From: Candidatus Aminicenantota bacterium
GTDB lineage: Bacteria > Acidobacteriota > Aminicenantia > Aminicenantales > Aminicenantaceae
Direction of reading: 5' to 3'
Length of the DNA: 46,580 nt
Assembly: GCA_016783445.1 (NCBI GenBank)
Contig: JADHWO010000014.1
Location: 1-46,580, forward strand
Shown: one piece after another, positions 38,020 through 46,352 of the stretch
Layout: each line of letters starts with the position of its first letter
Numbering within the stretch: position 1 is the stretch's first letter
Notes under the pieces: model-generated
Database searches by the model: none
Told to the model about the DNA's origin: nothing
What the model saw: only the letters and a program-made list of their open reading frames with translations
Position numbers and translations under genes: made by a program

Positions 38020-38280
38020 ATGGTAATTTGGATTCTTGTGTTGGCCGTTTTGACAATTTTTTCTTATTTATCAGACATGGGGTTATTTCAGTTTTTGCAA
38101 AATTTTAGGGTGCCTTTCCTAAATGCATCTATCATGAGCCTTTTAATTCTTCTTTGTACTGCAGCAATGCTTGTGAGAATTCTAACAAAAGTTAGATCTA
38201 AAGAAAAAGAAACTCTTGGAACAAAGGTAGGCCAACTTTATAAAGAACTGCAGGCTCTTAAAGAAAAACAGGAGAGTTAA
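38020..38280 (+). CDS. Small two-helix membrane protein with coiled-coil tail
   Basis: 86 residues. TM helices lie at about 2-18 and 37-55, and the last 25 residues are charged helix (KEKETLGTKVGQLYKELQAL). GGGAGG 9 nt before the ATG supports it as a real gene. No family is recognised. Its TAA stop abuts the stop of the convergent PilZ gene with no bases between them (TTAATTAA across 38277-38284). Confidence 0.72.
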   Translation: MVIWILVLAVLTIFSYLSDMGLFQFLQNFRVPFLNASIMSLLILLCTAAMLVRILTKVRSKEKETLGTKVGQLYKELQALKEKQES

Positions 38281-38682
38281 TTAACCTGATTTTTCTTTTT
38301 TCTCTTTCTTCTCATCCTCAATTTTTACCCATACAGGCATAATCCAATTGAGGATCTCTTCTTTTACATTTTCATCCATCTTGTTTATTTTTAATCCAAC
38401 TTCCAATTTATTATCTTTAAACTTATTCCAGGTGACTTCTCCTGCTAAAGTAGTTGACAAATTTTTTTCTGGAACAAAAATTTTTACTTCCACTTTTGAG
38501 CCTGGGCGGATATTCATAAAATTTATAGCTAGCTTTAGTCCCTCCTGTGAGAAGTTGTGAACGATTGCTCTTTCAGATAGACTATCTCTGCCTTCTGATT
38601 TTACAAATTCTGCAGGAAGCAGACAATCAGACCGGACGTATTTTCTTTTTTCCTTTTCCTCTTTTTTACTCAAAGTGCTCAT
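38281..38682 (-). CDS. PilZ domain protein
   Basis: 133 residues from the ATG at 38682; the longer in-frame reading begins with TTG at 38751, overlapping the divergent gene's promoter, and is rejected. A Lys/Glu-rich start leads into a PilZ barrel: RKYVR gives the first Arg pair of the c-di-GMP motif and NFSQEGLKL the (D/N)xSxxG motif, followed by PGSKVEVKIFVPE and GEVTWNKF. It should bind cyclic di-GMP. No diguanylate cyclase is present in the window; an HD-GYP protein lies 3 kb to the right. Confidence 0.85.
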   Translation of the reverse strand: MSTLSKKEEKEKRKYVRSDCLLPAEFVKSEGRDSLSERAIVHNFSQEGLKLAINFMNIRPGSKVEVKIFVPEKNLSTTLAGEVTWNKFKDNKLEVGLKINKMDENVKEEILNWIMPVWVKIEDEKKEKKEKSG

Positions 38683-38740
38683 AAGTGTAACATGGAAAAA
38701 TGATATTTTCAATTGAAGTTTTCCGTCAAATAAAAAACGC

Positions 38741-38769
38741 TTGACATTCAAATAATGCAGCCATACTAT
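38741..38769 (+). promoter_or_regulatory. Predicted promoter of the 64-residue membrane protein gene
   Basis: TTGACA (38741-38746), a 17-bp spacer and TACTAT (38764-38769). +1 falls near 38776, and the GTG start is at 38805 with AGGAGG 8 nt before it. Confidence 0.65.
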
Positions 38770-38804
38770 TCAAAGTAACTTAAGGAAAAGAGGAGGTAAA
38801 CTCA

Positions 38805-38999
38805 GTGAACAAAACATTAAATTTACTATGTGATGTGTTTATTGCTGTAGCAGCTCTAAGCTTGGTTCTGGGGATTATTACTCGAATTGTTGAAAAAGTG
38901 ATTATCTTTGGAGTGACTTCACAAGCTTTTCTTCAATTTTCCCAGACTCTTCTTTTATTTGCTATTGCCCTAGGAATAAGAGGTTTATTGAAGAAGTAG
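38805..38999 (+). CDS. 64-residue two-helix membrane protein
   Basis: GTG start with a strong AGGAGG and a near-consensus promoter. Two hydrophobic helices (about 6-26 and 41-60) are joined by a short ITRIVEKVIIFGVTSQ segment, and the C-terminus is basic (RGLLKK). No family is recognised. Expression signals are stronger than for most genes here, so it is probably real and well expressed. Confidence 0.72.
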   Translation: MNKTLNLLCDVFIAVAALSLVLGIITRIVEKVIIFGVTSQAFLQFSQTLLLFAIALGIRGLLKK

Positions 39000-39157
39000 A
39001 AAGCTTTCTGAAGAAGAATTTTCTGTCTTTAGGAATTCGCGGGTACAATCGGTTCCGCAAACATCACAAATACGTACTTTTGTAGTACTTGTTCATATAT
39101 CATTAAAATATTTCCGCCTTGAACTCCGATTATTAAAACTTGCTCTCAGCTTAATGG

Positions 39158-40693
39158 CTAAAAATTTACAAAAATAGGATTTGATACTATTTTTCTTCCC
39201 TTTTTGTCTTTCACATCCAAACGATAAAATATTTTTTTTCCTGGCACTCTAAATTTGTCTCTAAAATCTATTTTTAAAGGCGTTTCGCCATAGAAGATTT
39301 TTAACAGTTCACCGTTTCGAATAAGTCTTACAGTTAAGGAATTTTCTTTCTCTGAACCTGGGGTGAAAATACTTATGTTTATCCTTAAAGAGCCATTAGA
39401 AGATATCTCCTCCCCCATGAGGGCTTTTTGGGAAGTATCTGGATCAGAAATAGAGAACTCTTCAAGAACCAGTCTTGGAGAGTTGACGTCTCCTCTATAG
39501 GAATACATTCTTCCTTTTTTTAAAGCCTCTAATATATGCTTTTTGGTTTTATTCTTGACAAGAAAAATTGTGGGATAATTTCCTAATTTATCTCCAGCTG
39601 AACCTTCTTTGTGGAAATCAGCAGCAGAGATCCCCCAAACTGGTAAAACTCTCTGGCCCGAGCAGTACTCCAGTAGGACCTTATCCCAAATGTTTCCCGG
39701 CTCTGTAACAGTTATAGTGTCTCCATATAATGTTGCAAAGCCTGTGTAGTTTTTAGATTCTTTTAGCACTTGAGGATAAGACGGAGTATCTCGAAAAATA
39801 AACTCTAATTTACTCTGGCCTGACTTAGTCTCAGGGTGATTCCAGAAAACCATTCCTCCCCGAGAATTTACATAATCAATCAATAACTGGTATGGTGAGA
39901 TACCCTGATATCCGTGATATTGATCATAAGGAGAGCTTCTAAAAGGAAAATTATTGATAAAAAGAAGCAGACTGAAGAGACAAATGGTTATTCCAAAAAA
40001 TCTAATAAGTCTCTTTCTTTTTAACAAAAATAAGCCGACTATAAGAGGAATAAGTGGTAGAAAAAAACCAACTGAAATAAATGAAGAAATATATCTTGTA
40101 GAATAACCGTTATTTAATATCGGTAAATTTTTGTAGTCTTCTGGCTTCTCGAAGCCAAAAATTAAAAGATGTCTTTCCCAGTCACAAACGGTCAGGTTTT
40201 TTTTAAAATAGCTTCCTCTCCAGTAATAAAATGGAGTTGACTCTGCTCCAGGAATTAAGACCATCTCGGGATACTTTTTTGAGGCTGATTGGATCATGTT
40301 CAGGTAATTTTCTGGTCCTCCCTTATTAATGGAAGGCGTTTCAACTCTTTTTTTCAATATATGTTGAAACGGGCGTATACCGTATTCCAGGACTTTACGG
40401 TCATGGTCAGTGATAAAAAGGACCGTAAAACCCCTCTTTTTAGCCAGATTGATGAGATAGTCTAGTGTGTGGGAACCGTCGCTGAAATTTGTGCGGAGGT
40501 CAAGTAATCCTGGCACCTGAATGTATTCATCAGCCAGTCCGTGGTTATAAGTACATACTGCCGTGCTGATAAGAACTAAAATCAGAAGAAATTTTCTGTT
40601 TTTTTTCTTTTTTAATTTAGTGACCCGGTGACTTGTTATCTTGAAGTCGAGTTTTGCTATTCCCATCTTTTGGTTAAAATTAATATTATTCAT
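39158..40693 (-). CDS. Membrane-linked PHP-like phosphoesterase lacking the HxH metal motif
   Basis: 511 residues. TM/signal anchor at about 34-50, then a PHP-like fold: DLRTNFSDG (65-73) followed by the helix LDYLINLAKKRGFTVLFI and TDHD (95-98), Glu151 in GAEST, His286 in FWNHPE, and a late SAADFH. Two extra TM helices (about 203-224 and 230-247) split the fold. In ordinary PHP proteins the first motif is DLHxHTxxSDG; here HxH is replaced by a single Arg, so the first metal site is missing. The C-terminal 120 residues are beta-rich. The start is ATG with no clear Shine-Dalgarno. Confidence 0.78.
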   Translation of the reverse strand: MNNINFNQKMGIAKLDFKITSHRVTKLKKKKNRKFLLILVLISTAVCTYNHGLADEYIQVPGLLDLRTNFSDGSHTLDYLINLAKKRGFTVLFITDHDRKVLEYGIRPFQHILKKRVETPSINKGGPENYLNMIQSASKKYPEMVLIPGAESTPFYYWRGSYFKKNLTVCDWERHLLIFGFEKPEDYKNLPILNNGYSTRYISSFISVGFFLPLIPLIVGLFLLKRKRLIRFFGITICLFSLLLFINNFPFRSSPYDQYHGYQGISPYQLLIDYVNSRGGMVFWNHPETKSGQSKLEFIFRDTPSYPQVLKESKNYTGFATLYGDTITVTEPGNIWDKVLLEYCSGQRVLPVWGISAADFHKEGSAGDKLGNYPTIFLVKNKTKKHILEALKKGRMYSYRGDVNSPRLVLEEFSISDPDTSQKALMGEEISSNGSLRINISIFTPGSEKENSLTVRLIRNGELLKIFYGETPLKIDFRDKFRVPGKKIFYRLDVKDKKGRKIVSNPIFVNF

Positions 40694-40703
40694 GTTTTAA
40701 GTC

Positions 40704-40769
40704 AATAGAACCGTCCCCATTTTACTTTTATTTTACTTTTATGAGAAAAATAGAACCGTCCCCATTTTA
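40704..40769 (+). repeat. Two direct AATAGAACCGTCCCCATTTT repeats
   Basis: The 20-bp sequence occurs at 40704-40723 and again near 40749-40768, about 45 bp apart and in the same direction, in the gap between divergent genes. A weaker copy follows gyrA at 23529. The pattern resembles REP heads associated with RAYT (Y1 transposase) proteins; no such transposase is in the window. Confidence 0.65.
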
Positions 40770-40788
40770 AATAATCCAGGATAATAGT

Positions 40789-40818
40789 TTGACATGGGTA
40801 ATTTATTTATTCTATATT
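40789..40818 (+). promoter_or_regulatory. Predicted promoter of the ExeA-like/HD-GYP operon
   Basis: TTGACA (40789-40794), an 18-bp spacer and TATATT (40813-40818), about 50 nt before the ATG at 40868. Confidence 0.6.
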
Positions 40819-40867
40819 TAGAGCGAGAAAGAGTGCGCATTGAATGACGCTATTTCCATAGAAAAAA

Positions 40868-41671
40868 ATGTATGAAGCATACTGGGGATTAAAAGAAAAG
40901 CCCTTTGAGAACACACCGGACCCGCGCTTTATATATTCTTCGCATGATCATTTAGAAGCTGCCACTAGATTGACTTATGCAGTTGAGGAACGCAAAGGAG
41001 CGGCTTTACTGACCGGTGATTATGGCTGTGGAAAAACAGTCATAAGCAGGCTGCTTTTTGAGGTTTTGCCCCAGGATAAATATGAAATAGCGCTGGTTAC
41101 CAATCCTTTACTCAGTCCGAATGATCTTTTAAGGGAAATATGTATCCAAATGGGCTTAAAGAGCCCTCCAAGCCCACCTAAGACACAATTGCTGTCAGAT
41201 CTCAATGAGCACCTATACGAGAACATGAAAAATCAGAAAGATACTGTGATTATTATCGATGAAGCGCAAGCGATTCAAGATATGATGACATTTGAAGAGT
41301 TAAGACTACTTTTAAATTTTCAGTTAAATAATAGATTTCTGTTAACGTTAATACTCATAGGGCAGCCTGAATTGCGAGAAATGATAAATGAATTTAAACA
41401 ATTAAAACAGAGATTAGCTATAAGATATCACCTGAATCCCCTTAATAAGGAAGATACTAAAAAGTACATCCACCATAGATTAAAAGTAGCTGGGATCAAC
41501 AAAAATATTTTTTCGGACAATGTCCATAATTTAATATGGGAAAACACCGAAGGAGTTCCACGGGTGATAAATACTCTCTGTGATATGTGCTTGTTGCTGG
41601 GATTTACAAAAGCACTTAAGGAAATAAACGAAGATATAGTAAAAAAAGCCATTCATGGCTTGGAACATTAA
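40868..41671 (+). CDS. ExeA/GspA-like AAA ATPase
   Basis: 267 residues. The opening MYEAYWGLKEKPFENTPDPR is the signature of the ExeA/GspA and exosortase-locus (PEP-CTERM type) ATPases. Walker A is GDYGCGKT (50-57), Walker B IIIDEAQ (Asp131/Glu132), and a sensor-like GQPELRE is present. The C-terminal winged-helix-like part ends with GVPRVINTLCD. It lacks the C-terminal peptidoglycan-binding domain of full ExeA (usual length about 500+). Members often sit at polysaccharide export loci. The HD-GYP gene follows after 6 bp, so they are co-transcribed. Confidence 0.9.
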   Translation: MYEAYWGLKEKPFENTPDPRFIYSSHDHLEAATRLTYAVEERKGAALLTGDYGCGKTVISRLLFEVLPQDKYEIALVTNPLLSPNDLLREICIQMGLKSPPSPPKTQLLSDLNEHLYENMKNQKDTVIIIDEAQAIQDMMTFEELRLLLNFQLNNRFLLTLILIGQPELREMINEFKQLKQRLAIRYHLNPLNKEDTKKYIHHRLKVAGINKNIFSDNVHNLIWENTEGVPRVINTLCDMCLLLGFTKALKEINEDIVKKAIHGLEH

Positions 41672-41677
41672 TTAACT

Positions 41678-42682
41678 ATGGTTAAATTATCTGAAATCAT
41701 CAGGAAAACTGGTGAAGAAAAACCTCAGGATGAGCCAGGTCTCATCTCAGAAGCTGCAAAGAAAAAAGATGATGTAGACATCTTGGGTGAAACAAAAAAG
41801 ATCTACGAAGATGCAATTATTCATTTAAGGCCAATATTAAATGAAGTTGTGAGGGGGAAAACAATTCAAGGGGGGGAAATTGTAAGCATTGCAGAAGTAA
41901 TATTAGAACAGATACAGGTTGAAAATGATACATTGTTATCTTTAATTAACATTTTTGGTTCTCTTGGAGAGAAAGAGGATTATATTTGTTCGCACTCAAT
42001 AAATGTCTCGATTTTAGCCACAAATCTAGGTTTGGCTCTTGGATATGATAAAAGTAAGCTTGTTGATATCTGTGTTTCTTCTTTATTGCATGATATTGGC
42101 ATGTTGAAAATTCCCATAGAAATAAGAAATAAGCCTTCAAAGCTGGAAAAAGAAGAGTTTGAAGTGATCAAAAAGCATCCTGCTTTAGGCTTGGACCTTT
42201 TAAATAATATAAGGGATTTGCCGCTATCAGCCCCTGAAATTGTCTATCAACACCATGAGAGACTAGATGGAACAGGATATCCAGAAGGGAAAAGAGGTGA
42301 TGAAATTGCAGATTCTGCCAAAATAGTTGCCGTAACCGAAGTATATGAAGCTATAACACATCCCAGATTTTATGGTAAGGAAAAGCAAATTCCCTATGAT
42401 GGCGTAAAGGCTATTGTCCAGAAGGCAGGGCGTTCTTTTGAGCCCAAATTAGTAAAAGTTTTCTTAAATTTTATCACTCCATATCCTCTGGGAAGTTATG
42501 TATTATTAAACAACAACGAGATCGGCAGGATTGTAGGCATCAATAAAAATCTTCCCCTGCGTCCGGTTGTGGATATCTTTTTTGACGCTGAGGGGAAACC
42601 TCCTAAGAAGTCAAAAAGGGTAAATTTAGCCGGTTCGCCTGTATTGCATATTGAAAAACCTGTGGATGATAGTCGATTATAA
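41678..42682 (+). CDS. HD-GYP domain phosphodiesterase-like protein
   Basis: 334 residues. A helical N-terminal region (about 1-95) is followed by HD-GYP (about 96-265): His106, His138-Asp139 (SLLHDIGML), His167, His192-His193 and RLDGTGYPEG. The family degrades cyclic di-GMP. Three usually Asp positions are Glu here: AVTEVYEAI (Glu221 for the metal-binding Asp of ADVYDAL, and Glu224), and SFEP for FDP. The C-terminal 65 residues form a small beta domain (LGSYVLLNNNEIGRIVG), as in several HD-GYP proteins. It is in an operon with the ExeA-like ATPase and could tune surface polysaccharide output (inference). Confidence 0.9.
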   Translation: MVKLSEIIRKTGEEKPQDEPGLISEAAKKKDDVDILGETKKIYEDAIIHLRPILNEVVRGKTIQGGEIVSIAEVILEQIQVENDTLLSLINIFGSLGEKEDYICSHSINVSILATNLGLALGYDKSKLVDICVSSLLHDIGMLKIPIEIRNKPSKLEKEEFEVIKKHPALGLDLLNNIRDLPLSAPEIVYQHHERLDGTGYPEGKRGDEIADSAKIVAVTEVYEAITHPRFYGKEKQIPYDGVKAIVQKAGRSFEPKLVKVFLNFITPYPLGSYVLLNNNEIGRIVGINKNLPLRPVVDIFFDAEGKPPKKSKRVNLAGSPVLHIEKPVDDSRL

Positions 42683-42759
42683 ATACACCTGTAAATCTGA
42701 GAAGAGCCAGTTTTATTGAGGCGGAGTTTCTACTTCTTAAGAGGCAGTTCCAGGTGTAT
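42683..42759. other. Inverted repeat ATACACCTG / CAGGTGTAT after the HD-GYP gene
   Basis: A perfect 9-bp inverted repeat, 59 bp apart, starts 1 bp after the HD-GYP stop and ends 89 bp before wbqC. It could close a structured RNA, but no U-run follows it, so it is not an ordinary terminator. Confidence 0.35.
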
Positions 42760-42848
42760 GACTACATTTTTAATCAAACAAGGGGTCGAAGCATAAAATA
42801 AGGTTGTTTGATATTCGGGACTTTACCGAGAGAAATAAGGTTTAATAC

Positions 42849-43532
42849 ATGATTGTTGCCATTCATCAACCTCAGTATTTACCCTGGTTAGGATATTTCG
42901 ATAAAATTGACCGAAGTGATGTATTTATATTTCTGGATAATGTACAATTTAAAAAAAACGAATGGCAGAATCGAAATAAGATAAAGACATCTAAGGGCTG
43001 GCAGTGGCTTTCTGTTCCGGTAATTCATAGATTCACTCAGAAAATATGTGAAGTTGAAATCAACAACACTGTACAATGGGGAAGAAAACATCTAAATGCC
43101 TTGGTCACAAATTATTCAAAGGCACTTTTTTTTAAGGAATATATTGGTTTTTTTGAGCAGGTTTATGCTCAGGATTGGAATAATTTAGTCGACATTAATA
43201 TTCATATAATAAAGTACTTAACTAAGGTTTTGGGCATTTTAGATAAAAAGTTAGTTTTAGCGTCAGAATTAGATACAAGAGAAGAGCCTACTGAGAGGTT
43301 AATTGATATATGCAGGCAGGAAAGAGGAGATGTTTACCTTTCAGGCAAAGATGGGGCAAAATATATGAATACAGAGAAATTTAAAGAGGAAGGCATTAAA
43401 ATTATCTTTCAGGACTATAAGCACCCCCAGTACACTCAGCTTTATGGGAGTTTTGAACCATATTTATCAATTATAGATTTATTATTTAATTGTGGTCCAA
43501 AGAGCCTTTCAGTTTTAAGAAAAGGAGAATGA
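42849..43532 (+). CDS. WbqC-like family protein
   Basis: 227 residues. The N-terminal IVAIHQPQYLPWLGYFDKI, with DVFIFLDNVQFKKNEWQNRN, is the WbqC signature. Members occur in O-antigen and capsule clusters and are linked to modification of amino sugars, but the reaction is not established for most. It heads a tight run with the PIG-L deacetylase (1 bp gap), the DegT aminotransferase (8-nt overlap) and the polyprenyl-P transferase (15 bp). This strongly suggests one pathway for a modified amino-sugar residue. Confidence 0.92.
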   Translation: MIVAIHQPQYLPWLGYFDKIDRSDVFIFLDNVQFKKNEWQNRNKIKTSKGWQWLSVPVIHRFTQKICEVEINNTVQWGRKHLNALVTNYSKALFFKEYIGFFEQVYAQDWNNLVDINIHIIKYLTKVLGILDKKLVLASELDTREEPTERLIDICRQERGDVYLSGKDGAKYMNTEKFKEEGIKIIFQDYKHPQYTQLYGSFEPYLSIIDLLFNCGPKSLSVLRKGE

Positions 43533-43533
43533 A

Positions 43534-44148
43534 TTGAATATTTTAGCTTTAGGAGCCCATCCAGACGATATTGAATATGGTTGTGGAGGAACTTTTCTTA
43601 AATTTGCCAGAAGAGGAGAAAATATATATTTTATGGTCTTAACAAAAGGTGAGTTCGGTGGAGACTCAGAAGTGAGAGTGAAAGAACAGGAAGAAGCAAA
43701 AAAATTACTGGGTGTGAAAAAGATCTTCTGGGGGGGATACGTGGATACTGAGCTGCCTAACGAAAGAATAATAATCACCCGTATTGATGAAGTCATTGAA
43801 GAAGTCAAGCCGGATGAAGTGTATGTCAACTACATTGATGATATCCATCAGGATCACCGCACTCTGGCCGAGTGTACTTTAGCCGCCACCCGATATGTCA
43901 AGAGAGTATTTTTCTATGAGGATTACACTTCCAATAATTTTGAGCCGGATGTTTTTGTGGATATTGAAGATGTATTAGAAGAAAAACAAAAATTGATTCA
44001 AGTCTATTCTTCTCAGGTATCCAAGGCCTATCCAACTAAATTGGATATGGTCGAAAGTGTCAAGGCTACTGCGAATTTCAGGGGTTTTCAAGGAAAAATT
44101 AAATACGCTGAGGGGTTTAAGGCATTCAGATTTTTACGCGATGTGTGA
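43534..44148 (+). CDS. PIG-L/LmbE-family deacetylase
   Basis: 204 residues from TTG (43534), with AAGGAG 6 nt upstream. Zinc motif AHPDDIE (His9, Asp11, Asp12) comes near the N-terminus, and IDDIHQDHRTL holds His105/His108. Family members remove N-acetyl groups from GlcNAc-type sugars or related conjugates. Within this locus it probably deacetylates a sugar nucleotide or lipid-linked amino sugar. The 3' end overlaps the aminotransferase start by 8 nt. Confidence 0.93.
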   Translation: MNILALGAHPDDIEYGCGGTFLKFARRGENIYFMVLTKGEFGGDSEVRVKEQEEAKKLLGVKKIFWGGYVDTELPNERIIITRIDEVIEEVKPDEVYVNYIDDIHQDHRTLAECTLAATRYVKRVFFYEDYTSNNFEPDVFVDIEDVLEEKQKLIQVYSSQVSKAYPTKLDMVESVKATANFRGFQGKIKYAEGFKAFRFLRDV

Positions 44149-45190
44149 TGAAATAATTCCCCACTCCCGTCCTTTGATTTCTGATTCAGATATCGAAGGT
44201 GTAGTCTCTGTGATGAAATCCGGTCAAATAGCCCAGGGGCCCAGAGTTGCCGAATTTGAGGAAAAATTAGCTGGTTTTATCGGCAAAAAAAAGGCTGTAG
44301 CAGTAAGCTCAGGCTCTGCAGCTCTCCATCTCGCGTTGTTAGTTTTAGGCGTAAAAGAAGAAGATGAAGTTATAATCCCTTCCTTTGTTTGTTCGGCTGT
44401 TCTTAATGCCGTGAATTTTTGCGGAGCAACCCCTGTTATTGTTGATATAGAACCCGAGACTTTTAATATTTCCGTAAATGCTGTTCAGAGAGCTAAAACC
44501 GGGAAAACTAAGGCAGTTATTGTACCGCATATGTTCGGCTGTCCTGCAGACATGGAGAGATTATCTGAGCTGGAAATTCCAGTAATTGAAGATTGTGCTC
44601 AGGCTGTTGGCGCGGATTTTAAAGGGCAAAAGGCGGGGAGCTTCGGTCTTCTCTCTGTGTTTTCTTTTTATGCCACAAAAGTGCTAGCTGCTGCAGAAGG
44701 AGGTATGGTTTTATGCGATTCTGAAGACCTCGTATCCAGGATAAAAGACCTTAGAGAATATGACAATAGAGACGATTATATTTTACGTTATAACTACAAG
44801 ATGACTGATATTCAGGCATCCCTTGGAATAAGTCAGCTTTCTTCTATAGAAACATTCATCGATAAGCGGAGGGAGATTGCTACACGGTATTTCCAGGAGT
44901 TTAAAAATTGTAATTTCTCGTTGCCCGTCTGGAAAGAAGGGAGAGAGCATATTTATTACCGGTTTGTTATAAAAACTGAAGATAATTCTTCCGGCTATAT
45001 TAAAAGATTACAAAAAAATAAAGTTATGTGCCAGCATCCTGTCTATAAGCCTCTGCATGTCTATTTAAATCTGCCTGGTTTTCCTCATACAAGTGAAGCA
45101 TGGCAAAAAACAATATCTATCCCTCTTTATCCTTCATTGAAAGAGAAAGAGATAGAAAAAATTATTGCCGTAGTCAAAGAAATTTTTTAG
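44141..45190 (+). CDS. DegT/DnrJ/EryC1-family sugar aminotransferase
   Basis: PLP-dependent sugar-nucleotide aminotransferase, 349 residues from the ATG at 44141; an upstream in-frame start at 44057 lies wholly inside the deacetylase gene and is rejected. The opening IIPHSRPLISDSDIEGVVSV is typical. SSGSAALHLAL binds cofactor phosphate, VIEDCAQAVGA holds the pyridine-nitrogen Asp, and SFYATKVLAAAEGG holds the Schiff-base Lys180. NYKMTDIQASLGISQL is the conserved downstream motif. It provides an aminodeoxy sugar for the surface glycan; the exact sugar cannot be read. Confidence 0.94.
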   Translation: MCDEIIPHSRPLISDSDIEGVVSVMKSGQIAQGPRVAEFEEKLAGFIGKKKAVAVSSGSAALHLALLVLGVKEEDEVIIPSFVCSAVLNAVNFCGATPVIVDIEPETFNISVNAVQRAKTGKTKAVIVPHMFGCPADMERLSELEIPVIEDCAQAVGADFKGQKAGSFGLLSVFSFYATKVLAAAEGGMVLCDSEDLVSRIKDLREYDNRDDYILRYNYKMTDIQASLGISQLSSIETFIDKRREIATRYFQEFKNCNFSLPVWKEGREHIYYRFVIKTEDNSSGYIKRLQKNKVMCQHPVYKPLHVYLNLPGFPHTSEAWQKTISIPLYPSLKEKEIEKIIAVVKEIF

Positions 45191-45205
45191 TATAAGGTTT
45201 AAAAT

Positions 45206-46279
45206 ATGAGAACTTTTTTTGAGTATATTCATTCTTTTCTCTCCAGTGTACCATTCAGGTGGGCATTCCTCCTGTTTTTTTCTTTTTTCCTGACTTTTAT
45301 CTTGACTCTGGTGATGAGGCGTATTGCCAGAAAACTTAAAATATTGGACCATCCTGAGGAGAGAAAAATTCATGAGAAGCCAATACCTCTTCTGGGAGGG
45401 CTGGCTATTTATATTTCCTATGTTGTGACTGTCTTTTTAAATTTCAGTTTCTCGATTGAGTTAAAGGGAATTATTCTTGGCGGTACAATAATACTCCTCA
45501 TAGGATTAATTGATGATAAGTGGGGCTTACCGGCAAAGTGGAAATTGTTGGGGCAAGTGGTTGCTTCAAGTGTATTAATACTCCATGGAATCAAATTAAG
45601 CTTTTTGCCGGGTACATGGTGGGGTTATGGAGGAGAGGTAATTCTGACCATAATCTGGATAGTCGGAATAACAAACGCAGTTAATTTTTTCGATGGCATG
45701 GACGGCCTGGCTGCAGGCTTAATAACAATTTGTTCTTTATCATTTTTTATTGTGGCTCAGATTACAGGCCAATCCTATCTGGGATACTTGACTATCGCCC
45801 TGGCAGGAAGCTGCCTGGCATTCTTGAAGTTTAATTTTAAACCAGCATCCATATTTTTAGGAGATGCGGGGAGTACTTTTTTAGGATTTACTTTGGCGGG
45901 AATAAGTGTAATGGGAGGTTGGGCTGAAAATAATCCCAGGGTTGCCATGGGTTTGCCAATTTTAGTATTAAGTATCTTTATATTTGATATGGTCTATATA
46001 ACTGTTGCCAGGGTATTGAGCGGGACGGTAAAAAGTATTCGAGAATGGATCGAGTATACAGGGAAAGACCATTTGCATCATCGTTTAGTTGATCATGGAT
46101 TTGATGAAATTCAAACAGTTTTATTGATTTATTTGATAGCAGCGTGTCTGGGAATAGGCGGCATTAATCTTAGAGCTTCAAGCGATTTAAGGATTTATTT
46201 TCAACTGATTCAAGCGCTTTTTATATTTATAATCATTGTTATTCTTATGCTTTCTGGACGCAAAGTTTTAAAAAAATAA
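45206..46279 (+). CDS. WecA/MraY-type polyprenyl-phosphate sugar-1-phosphate transferase
   Basis: Integral membrane enzyme that starts glycan assembly by moving a HexNAc-1-phosphate from UDP to undecaprenyl phosphate. 357 residues with about ten TM helices. Catalytic loops: HPEERKIHEKPIPLLGG, LIDDKWGLPAKWK (DD pair), NAVNFFDGMDGLAAG, FLGDAGSTFLGF and KDHLHHRLVDHG (the HxHH-type loop of WecA-like members). The last of these and the lack of peptidoglycan genes favour WecA/TagO over MraY. It ends the plus-strand run of the locus. Confidence 0.93.
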   Translation: MRTFFEYIHSFLSSVPFRWAFLLFFSFFLTFILTLVMRRIARKLKILDHPEERKIHEKPIPLLGGLAIYISYVVTVFLNFSFSIELKGIILGGTIILLIGLIDDKWGLPAKWKLLGQVVASSVLILHGIKLSFLPGTWWGYGGEVILTIIWIVGITNAVNFFDGMDGLAAGLITICSLSFFIVAQITGQSYLGYLTIALAGSCLAFLKFNFKPASIFLGDAGSTFLGFTLAGISVMGGWAENNPRVAMGLPILVLSIFIFDMVYITVARVLSGTVKSIREWIEYTGKDHLHHRLVDHGFDEIQTVLLIYLIAACLGIGGINLRASSDLRIYFQLIQALFIFIIIVILMLSGRKVLKK

Positions 46280-46304
46280 AAAAAAGCAAGACATTTTTTT
46301 CAGG

Positions 46305-46340
46305 TAGAGATTGCCACGTCACTCCGTTCCTTGCAAAGAC
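46305..46340. repeat. AGATTGCCACGTCACTCCGT repeat copy
   Basis: AGATTGCCACGTCACTCCGT followed by TCCTTGCAAAGAC, the same family as 8094-8240 and 28347-28471, in reverse orientation to 8094. Confidence 0.5.
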
Positions 46341-46352
46341 ATAAGAACATAA

